6,225 nucleotides of DNA from Comamonas sp. (lineage in GTDB: Bacteria > Pseudomonadota > Gammaproteobacteria > Burkholderiales > Burkholderiaceae_C). The stretch covers positions 1-6,225 of the forward strand of contig JAFAIY010000374.1 in the NCBI GenBank assembly GCA_019236485.1, written 5' to 3'. Below the pieces are notes generated by a model. It was not told the DNA's origin. It did not search any database and saw only the letters and a program-made list of their open reading frames with translations. The translations under genes were made by a program, and so were the position numbers. Shown in pieces: positions 1-4,509 of the stretch; position 1 is the stretch's first letter; each line of letters begins with the position of its first letter.

Positions 1-483
1 CAGCGCATGGTCGGCGGCCGACTGCAGCATGTCCGGATCGCGCGCCGGGTCCGGGGCAAAAGCCGGGCGCTCATAGCTTTGCGGCAGTTCGTCGCTGCTG
101 CGCGGACGGGTCTGGCGTATGGGGGCGCGGCTCCAGGCCTCGACGCCGCCGGCAATCACCAGCTCGGCCTGGCCCGAGCGCAGCAGGCCCGCAGCCATGG
201 CGACCGCATCCAGGCCCGAGCAGCACTGGGTGTCCAGGCTCAGCGCCGCGCAGTTGTCGGGCAGGCCGGCGGCCAGGGCCAGCATGCGCGCGGGGTTGCC
301 GCCGGCGCCCAGGGCGTTGCCGACGACGACGGCGTCCACCGCATGCGCGGGCAGCCCGCTTTGCGCCAGCAGCGCCCGCAGCACAGGGGCGGCCAGCTCG
401 TGGGCGCCGAGGCCGGCCAGCGCGCCGCCCACGGGGGCGACCGGGCTGCGCGCCCAGGCGATGATGGAGATGTCGCTGCTCAT
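1..483 (-). CDS. Thiolase family protein (acetyl-CoA acyltransferase-like), N-terminal part, runs off the window
   Basis: Thiolases either cleave 3-oxoacyl-CoA with CoA or condense two acyl-CoAs, in the cytoplasm. Only the first 161 residues are visible; the frame is open to base 1, whereas the family is usually about 390-400 residues. The start begins MSSDISIIAWARSPVAP, a thiolase-like opening. The nucleophile region is SLDTQCCSGLDAV (residues 82-94): Cys87 occupies the catalytic position of the usual N-x-x-C-x-S-G pattern, with Asp84 where Asn is common and a second Cys at 88. The family motif GGVEAWSRAP follows at 112-121, and MLQSAADHAL (152-161) matches the region often written MGxTAE. 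The ATG at 481-483 lies 5 bp after the ligase stop with no strong Shine-Dalgarno, so translational coupling is likely. The position behind bioY and a ligase recalls B. subtilis YhfS. Family assignment is firm; substrate and reaction direction are unknown. The histidine and second cysteine of the active site lie outside the window. Confidence 0.93.
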   Translation of the reverse strand, partial: MSSDISIIAWARSPVAPVGGALAGLGAHELAAPVLRALLAQSGLPAHAVDAVVVGNALGAGGNPARMLALAAGLPDNCAALSLDTQCCSGLDAVAMAAGLLRSGQAELVIAGGVEAWSRAPIRQTRPRSSDELPQSYERPAFAPDPARDPDMLQSAADHAL

Positions 484-488
484 GAGGC

Positions 489-2003
489 TCAACTCTGCCA
501 CGGTGCAAGCTGCGGCAGCTTTGTAGGGGCAGCCGCGTCCGTCTGCCCGTCCAGCGCGAGCTGCAAGGCCTGGCCCAGCTTGCCGTGGTCGGTCTTGCCG
601 CTGGCGGTATGCGGCCAGTGGCTGCAGACCCACCAGTGGCGCGGCACCTTGAAGGCCTCGGTGCGCTCGCGCAGCCAGCGGCCCAGCTCCAGGGCGCCGG
701 GCAGAGGGCCGGGCGGCTCCGGCTTCCACTGCACGATCGCATGCACCTGCATACCGCGCAGCGCATCGGCCTTGCCATGCAGCGATACCTGGGCGATCTG
801 CGGGTGCTCGGCCAGCAGGTTTTCCACCTCTTCGGGAAACAGGTTCTTGCCCTGGGTGACGATCATGCGGCTTTGCCGGCCCGCGAGGCAGAGCATGCCG
901 CGCGCGTCGATATGGCCCATATCGCGCACCGACAGCCAGTCTCCGTCGCGCAGCACGGCCGTGGGGTCGTGGGCGTCGCCCACATAGTCCATGAACAGCA
1001 TGGGGCTGCGGATATAGATCAGGCCGTCATCGGCATGGCCCGGCTCGGCCAGCATGTTCTCGGCTGCCTCGCCTTCGACTCGGCGAATGGACAGCTCCAC
1101 ATTGCTGAACGGCCGCCCCACGGCCTGGGGCGAGCAGGCTTCGTCGGCCTCCATCCAGGCGACGAAGCTGGCCTCGGAGGCGCCGTAGAACTCTATGATG
1201 CGGGCCTTGGGAAACAGGGCGCGCAGCGCCGGGGTATGGGCGCGCATCCAGCGCGCGCCGCTGATGGTGATCAACTCGACCTCGGAAATCGGCGGCAGCT
1301 GCCGGTGCTCGGCCCATTGCAGCATCAGCAGCAGCTGGCTGGGCACGGCGACCAGACAGGGCGTTGCGCCCTGGGCCAGCGTAGTCAGGCAGCGCGCGGC
1401 CGAGAAGCGCTCCTGCATCACCGCGCCCACGCCATACCAGATGCCCTGCATGGCACCAAACAGGAACAGCGAATGCGAGATGCGGCCCGGCGCCAGCGTG
1501 CGCTGCGCGACCACGGGGCCGAAATCCCGCAGGCCCACGCGAAAGCTCTCCGTCCACGACAGGTGGCTGCGCATAAAGCCCTTGGGCAGGCCGGTGCTGC
1601 CCGAGGTAAAGCCCGTGTAGAAGGCGGCGGCGGGCTCGGCCTGGCTCAGTTCGCAGGGCGTTGCGGGCAGCCAGCTTTCGATGCGCTGGCGCACGTTCGG
1701 CTGCCAGTCGGGGTCGGCCACGGCTGCACAGCGGCCGCTGTGAATCACGGCCAGAAAGTCCACCAGCCGCTCCAGCGTCGATAGCTGGCTGTCCAGCAGC
1801 ACGGTCTGCGGCGCGCGCCGCGCGACCAGGCTCGCCGAGCGCGTGAGCACCTCGGCGTGCAGCCGTGCAAAGGTCCAGGCCTGTTCCTCGCTTTGCAGTG
1901 CGATCACCTCGGGCCGCTGCTGCGCCCAATGGGCCAGCGGGCCGTGGACCAGTTGCCAGAAGCCTTGCAGCGGAGCCTGGGCCGGTAGCGGGGTGCCGCT
2001 CAT
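489..2003 (-). CDS. AMP-forming acyl-CoA synthetase (ANL superfamily), linked to bioY
   Basis: This 504-residue protein is predicted to activate a carboxylic acid with ATP to an acyl-adenylate and pass it to CoA. The phosphate-binding loop TSGSTGLPKG spans residues 133-142. The motif EFYGASEASF (271-280) matches the family's aromatic-G-x-[ST]-E segment. WLSVRDMGHID (356-366) corresponds to the ribose-binding TGD region: Asp361 is kept, but the preceding TG is VR. GRQSRMIVTQGKNLFPEEVE (375-394) is the hinge and start of the C-terminal domain. SGKTDHGKL near the end carries the expected catalytic lysine at 470. All core motifs are present, so the enzyme looks intact; at 504 residues it is on the short side for an acyl-CoA synthetase. 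The ATG overlaps the bioY stop (ATGA, 2000-2003), indicating coupled translation, and a thiolase follows 5 bp after the stop. The arrangement recalls B. subtilis YhfT. Substrate is not readable from sequence; biotin-related acids, pimelate or an ordinary fatty acid are possible. It does not resemble BioW, which is a different fold. Confidence 0.93.
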   Translation of the reverse strand: MSGTPLPAQAPLQGFWQLVHGPLAHWAQQRPEVIALQSEEQAWTFARLHAEVLTRSASLVARRAPQTVLLDSQLSTLERLVDFLAVIHSGRCAAVADPDWQPNVRQRIESWLPATPCELSQAEPAAAFYTGFTSGSTGLPKGFMRSHLSWTESFRVGLRDFGPVVAQRTLAPGRISHSLFLFGAMQGIWYGVGAVMQERFSAARCLTTLAQGATPCLVAVPSQLLLMLQWAEHRQLPPISEVELITISGARWMRAHTPALRALFPKARIIEFYGASEASFVAWMEADEACSPQAVGRPFSNVELSIRRVEGEAAENMLAEPGHADDGLIYIRSPMLFMDYVGDAHDPTAVLRDGDWLSVRDMGHIDARGMLCLAGRQSRMIVTQGKNLFPEEVENLLAEHPQIAQVSLHGKADALRGMQVHAIVQWKPEPPGPLPGALELGRWLRERTEAFKVPRHWWVCSHWPHTASGKTDHGKLGQALQLALDGQTDAAAPTKLPQLAPWQS

Positions 2004-2590
2004 GGGCGTCCGCCGAAGCGCCAGTCAGGCATGCCGCGCGCCACCGTGTGCACGATGATGGCGCAGAGAATGCACTTGATGAAGTCGCCGGGCACAAAGG
2101 CCAGCGTGACCTTGAAGGCCTGGCTCAGGCTCATGCCCGCGAGCTGCATCAGCCCCAGCACGCCAAACGCATGCAGGCACAGCAGGCCGCCGAGCACGGA
2201 AGCGACAAATGCGCTGACGGCCGCGCGGCGCGGCGTGCTGTGGGGCAGGGCGGCCATGATGGCGCCCACAATGCAGGCGGCCAGCGCATAGCCGAGCAGA
2301 TAGCCGGCCGACGGCGACATGAACACGCCTATGCCGCCGCGCCCGCCCGACAGCAGCGGCAGGCCCACGGCCACGGCCGCGAGAAACAGCAGCATGGACT
2401 GCAGGCCGCGCCAGGGGCCGAGCATGACGCCGGCCAGCATCACGCCCAGCGACTGGATGGTGATGGGCACGCCGAACGGCAGATCGATCTTGGGTATCAG
2501 CCCCATCACGGCCATGAGGGCGGCGAACAGCGAAACCTGGGCCATGGAGCGCGCGCCATGGCGCGATACGGTATGGGAGGGGGTGGTCAT
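2000..2590 (-). CDS. bioY: BioY, biotin-binding S component of the ECF transporter
   Basis: BioY is the inner-membrane protein that captures biotin with high affinity; with BioM and BioN it forms a group I ECF importer. The 196-residue product is hydrophobic with about six membrane segments and has the family signatures in order: PITIQSLGVMLAG (residues 42-54) followed by GPWRG (58-62), then GGRGGIGVFMSPSAGYLLGY (82-101), and PGDFIK (167-172) near the last helix. Length matches the usual 180-200 residues. The ATG at 2588-2590 is chosen because AGGA (2597-2600 on this strand) sits 6 nt upstream. An in-frame TTG directly before it would give one extra residue but sits too close to AGGA. Its stop overlaps the start of the acyl-CoA ligase as ATGA. 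It lies 21 bp downstream of bioN. Assignment to the BioY family is very secure; transport of biotin rather than another compound rests on the family. Confidence 0.97.
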   Translation of the reverse strand: MTTPSHTVSRHGARSMAQVSLFAALMAVMGLIPKIDLPFGVPITIQSLGVMLAGVMLGPWRGLQSMLLFLAAVAVGLPLLSGGRGGIGVFMSPSAGYLLGYALAACIVGAIMAALPHSTPRRAAVSAFVASVLGGLLCLHAFGVLGLMQLAGMSLSQAFKVTLAFVPGDFIKCILCAIIVHTVARGMPDWRFGGRP

Positions 2591-2596
2591 CAAAGT

Positions 2597-2600
2597 TCCT
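2597..2600 (-). promoter_or_regulatory. Ribosome binding site of bioY
   Basis: AGGA on the minus strand is followed by six bases and then ATG at 2588-2590. It favours that ATG over the adjacent TTG (2591-2593), which would leave only 3 nt of spacing. It is the only good Shine-Dalgarno inside the five-gene cluster apart from that of bioM, so bioY may be initiated independently, whereas the ligase, thiolase and bioN seem to depend on coupling. Confidence 0.7.
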
Positions 2601-2611
2601 GATCTATGAGG

Positions 2612-3205
2612 CTAAAAGCCCAGTCGTGCCCAGAGGGCATCGGCCACACGGCGCGTGGCCTGCAGCATATGAATCGTCAGCGGCGCAATCAGCCTCAGGC
2701 CGCCGCTTTTGCCGGTGCGCAGCCGGTAGGCGTCGTCGAGTTTTTTCCATTGCACAAAAAAATGCTCGGTAAAGCGCAGCATCAGCGCCAGCTGCATGGC
2801 TACGCGCTCGGTGCGCACGCCCAGAGCGGCCAGCGGCGACAGCAGCCATTCCAACACCTCCACCAGATCGCTGGGGCGGGTGGTGATGGTCAGCGCAATG
2901 CCCAGGGTGGAGGCGCAGATCAGCCGTAGGGCGCTGACCGCGGCCAGCTCGTGGTGGCCCATGAAGACATGAAAGCCGGCCACCAGCAGCGCCGCGACCA
3001 GGACCGAGCGCATGAGCCGCCGCGCGATCTGCGTGGCCTGGCCCAGCGAGCACCAGAGCACAGCGCAGCCAACGCCGCAGCCTGCCAGCAGCCAGGGGCT
3101 GGATGTCAAAAACAATAGCGTGCCGAAGACGGCCAGCAGCAATAGCTTGAGGCCGGCCGGCCAGCGGTGCAGCCAGCTGGGGTATTCGCTGTAAAGACTA
3201 CCCAT
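2612..3205 (-). CDS. bioN: BioN, transmembrane T component (EcfT family) of the biotin ECF transporter
   Basis: BioN is the integral-membrane coupling protein that links the ATPase BioM to the substrate-binding BioY. The 197-residue product has four or five hydrophobic segments in its first two-thirds (for example LKLLLLAVFGTLLFL, then SVLVAALLVAGFHVFMG), followed by a polar C-terminal part with the ATPase-coupling helices. T components carry two short Arg-containing motifs near the C-terminus, classically ARS and ARG. The equivalent places here read LRT (162-164, in AYRLRTG) and ARL (193-195, in ALWARLGF), so the arginines are kept but the flanking residues differ. The start is the ATG at 3203-3205, which overlaps the bioM stop by 8 bp (3198-3205); no clear Shine-Dalgarno precedes it, so re-initiation after bioM is likely. 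The frame is open further upstream, but that stretch is a shadow of bioM. An EcfT/CbiQ for another metal or vitamin is conceivable, but adjacency to bioY argues for biotin. Confidence 0.93.
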   Translation of the reverse strand: MGSLYSEYPSWLHRWPAGLKLLLLAVFGTLLFLTSSPWLLAGCGVGCAVLWCSLGQATQIARRLMRSVLVAALLVAGFHVFMGHHELAAVSALRLICASTLGIALTITTRPSDLVEVLEWLLSPLAALGVRTERVAMQLALMLRFTEHFFVQWKKLDDAYRLRTGKSGGLRLIAPLTIHMLQATRRVADALWARLGF

Positions 3206-3923
3206 GGCTTGGCAGAGCGCAGTGGCTGTCGCCCAGGCGTGCGGCCACATCGGCCTCGTAGGCGCTGCAGATCTCGCGGCCCGGACCGTCGCCGCGCAGC
3301 CTGCCTTGCTCCAGCCAGAGCACGCGTTCAAAGCCGCGCACATGGTCGAGCACATGGGTGGAGACCAGAATCTGCTGCGGTGCGGCCGCGATGTCCCGGG
3401 CCAGGCGCGCCTGGCCCGGCAGGTCCAGGCTTGCAAAAGGCTCGTCCAGCAGCAGCACTTGCGGCGAGGCGATCAGCAGCGACAGCCAGCACACCTGCTG
3501 GCGCTGGCCCTGGCTCAGGCTGCCCACGGCGCGCTCGGCCCAGTGGGCGAGGCCGCGTGCGCCCAACAGCTCGCGCGCCCTGTCCCTGGCCTGCTGCTTG
3601 TTCAAGCCCTTGGGGCGCAGGCCCAGGGCCAGCTCTTCCTCGACGGTGGGGAAGATGATCTGGTCGTCGGGGTTCTGGAACATCAGTCCCACCAGGCCAG
3701 GATGCTCGGCCCGCGCCTGCAGCAGAGGCTTACCCTGCACCAGCACCTGGCCGCGCTGGGCCTGCTCGAGTCCGCACAGCAGGCGAAACAGGCTGGTCTT
3801 GCCCGCGCCGTTGTCGCCGATCACGCCTATGCGCTTTTCGCTCAGCCTCAGGCTCAGTCCGTCGAACACCAGGGTCTGGCCGCGCTGCAGGCGCACATCG
3901 GCAATCTCCATGCCCTGGCTCAT
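3198..3923 (-). CDS. bioM: BioM, ABC ATPase (A component) of the biotin ECF transporter
   Basis: BioM is the cytoplasmic ATPase powering the BioMNY importer. The 241-residue protein has every ABC motif in order: Walker A GDNGAGKTS (36-44), Q-loop region FQNPDDQIIFPTVEEE (82-97) in the form typical of the CbiO/EcfA branch, signature LSQGQRQQ (136-143), Walker B VLLLDEP with catalytic Glu161, D-loop SLD (165-167) and switch histidine His190 in VSTH. Nothing essential is missing, so it should be active. Only one ATPase gene is visible, consistent with group I ECF systems that use one dedicated A component. The start at 3921-3923 is chosen because AGGAG (3931-3935) lies 7 nt upstream; an internal ATG four codons later has no such site. 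It is the first gene of the operon, with a promoter candidate about 150 bp upstream, and its end overlaps bioN. Without the bioN-bioY context it would be annotated CbiO-like. Confidence 0.96.
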   Translation of the reverse strand: MSQGMEIADVRLQRGQTLVFDGLSLRLSEKRIGVIGDNGAGKTSLFRLLCGLEQAQRGQVLVQGKPLLQARAEHPGLVGLMFQNPDDQIIFPTVEEELALGLRPKGLNKQQARDRARELLGARGLAHWAERAVGSLSQGQRQQVCWLSLLIASPQVLLLDEPFASLDLPGQARLARDIAAAPQQILVSTHVLDHVRGFERVLWLEQGRLRGDGPGREICSAYEADVAARLGDSHCALPSHG

Positions 3924-3930
3924 GCGCGGG

Positions 3931-3935
3931 CTCCT
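3931..3935 (-). promoter_or_regulatory. Ribosome binding site of bioM
   Basis: AGGAG on the minus strand, 7 nt before ATG at 3921-3923, is the strongest Shine-Dalgarno in the window. It fixes the bioM start, giving MSQGMEI rather than the internal Met5. Confidence 0.8.
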
Positions 3936-4073
3936 GTGGGCGGCGCAGGGGCACGGCAGGGCCGGGCCGGCAGCGGCAGGTTTGGGGCGTGGAACAGGGC
4001 GGACATAGGAGCTGACTCGGGAAATTCAGGGCCCCGGACGCCAAACATGGCTTGAGGCCGTCGATGGAGGCGG

Positions 4074-4100
4074 ATTCTAGCCCCGTCGAATTGCTTTCAA
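4074..4100 (-). promoter_or_regulatory. Candidate sigma70-type promoter for the bioMNY operon
   Basis: On the minus strand, TTGAAA (4095-4100; 5 of 6 to TTGACA) is followed after 15 bp by TAGAAT (4074-4079; 5 of 6 to TATAAT). The 15-bp spacer is shorter than the usual 16-18 bp, which may make the promoter weak or activator-dependent. An alternative -35, TTTTGA, would give 17 bp but matches the consensus poorly. Transcription would begin near 4066-4068 and leave a leader of about 143 nt before bioM. No other convincing hexamer pair is seen between the receptor gene and bioM. Confidence 0.45.
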
Positions 4101-4126
4101 AAACCTTCAAACTGATGGCTTTTTAG

Positions 4127-4149
4127 GTGAATTCCAAATAAGAAATCAC
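4127..4149. repeat. 23-bp imperfect inverted repeat (8-7-8), candidate operator
   Basis: The arms are GTGAATTC (4127-4134) and GAAATCAC (4142-4149). The complement of the right arm is GTGATTTC, so seven of eight positions match, with a 7-bp A/T-rich spacer (CAAATAA). It lies 26 bp upstream of the candidate -35 hexamer of the bioMNY promoter, in the most A/T-rich part of the interval. Arm length, spacing and location fit a dimeric regulator's binding site, but no regulator gene is in the window and the arms do not resemble the BirA consensus. Confidence 0.4.
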
Positions 4150-4377
4150 TGCCTGACTTCGAAGGCTTTCGCGGTCGGATTTCGGCAGCAAATGGCCCCA
4201 GTTGCGGATCGGATCGCTGTCGGTTGAGGTGGGATGGGATTTCTGCACGGTTCATGCCGTCTTTCTCGCTCAACTTCGTTCAAAAACCAATCGCGCCGTT
4301 CGGAAGATCGGAGGGCTTGAGGCTTGATACCGGTGTTTTGGCGCAGCTTGGCGCTGCGACCGCCGGGAATCGCATCG

Positions 4378-4427
4378 TGAGCCGCTCGCGCTCAGGCTGT
4401 TTGGGGCATCAATCCGGTAGCGATTGA
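4378..4427. repeat. Two adjacent small perfect hairpins with 7-nt loops
   Basis: TGAGC (4378-4382) and GCTCA (4390-4394) form a 5-bp stem around CGCTCGC. TCAATC (4409-4414) and GATTGA (4422-4427) form a 6-bp stem around CGGTAGC. Both loops are 7 nt and the hairpins are 14 nt apart. On the minus strand the T-run (4432-4440 region) precedes rather than follows them, so they do not look like an intrinsic terminator for the receptor gene. Stems this short can arise by chance. Confidence 0.3.
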
Positions 4428-4474
4428 GGGAGAAAAAATTTTCCAAATATCGTGCCAGGGCGGTTGAGGCCGTA

Positions 4475-4507
4475 GAAAAGCGGGCCCTCTGCCTGGGCGT
4501 AGACCCG
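4475..4507 (-). terminator. Weak terminator-like hairpin after the receptor gene
   Basis: Starting 2 nt after the receptor stop codon, the minus-strand RNA could pair CGGGUCU (4501-4507) with GGGCCCG (4481-4487). This gives a 7-bp stem with two G-U pairs and a 13-nt loop, followed by CUUUUC (4475-4480). Only four U residues follow, so efficiency would be modest. It is the best rho-independent candidate for ending the receptor transcript before the bioMNY operon. Confidence 0.28.
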
Positions 4508-4509
4508 GC

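Larger units (their letters stand above)
3924..4509. other. 586-bp non-coding interval between the receptor gene and bioM
   Basis: No convincing gene is present on either strand. The interval is clearly richer in A/T than the flanking genes, especially 4081-4160 and 4430-4450. On the minus strand, in transcription order, it contains: a weak terminator-like hairpin (4475-4507), small hairpins at 4409-4427 and 4378-4394, a 23-bp imperfect inverted repeat (4127-4149), a promoter candidate (4074-4100), and a leader of roughly 140 nt ending in the bioM ribosome binding site. The leader is GC-rich in its last 100 bases. I looked for BirA-type biotin operators (arms like TTGTAAACC and its complement) and for B12-box-like or other known riboswitch cores and saw none. 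The 10-mers TTCAAAAACC and GGCTTGAGGC each occur twice, and TTGAGG occurs five times in one orientation. Confidence 0.8.

Noticed and set aside
7..1784. Long open frames on the plus strand (7-987 and 585-1784)
   Set aside because: They are antisense to a thiolase and ligase with complete family motifs; their translations are rich in Ala, Arg, Gly and Gln with no recognisable domain, as expected of shadow frames in GC-rich DNA.
2600..2609. TGATCTATGA between bioN and bioY, 8 of 10 matches to the BioR box TTATCTATAA
   Set aside because: BioR is known mainly from alphaproteobacteria, the site abuts the bioY ribosome binding site inside the operon with no promoter elements around it, and two conserved positions differ.
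2741..2762. A6 and T7 homopolymer runs in bioN, a possible frameshift site or broken gene
   Set aside because: The runs encode HFFVQWKK within an intact, family-like sequence, and the AAAAAAC heptamer is in the wrong phase for -1 slippage (codons AAA AAA C rather than A AAA AAC).
2612..3923. Interpretation as a CbiQ/CbiO cobalt or nickel ECF module, with a possible cobalamin riboswitch upstream
   Set aside because: bioY follows immediately in the same operon, no CbiM/CbiN-like gene is present, and I saw no B12-box core in the upstream interval.
4224..4427. 67-codon plus-strand frame in the intergenic interval
   Set aside because: There is no ribosome binding site, family resemblance or GC-rich third-position bias like the real genes; it is likely a chance open frame.
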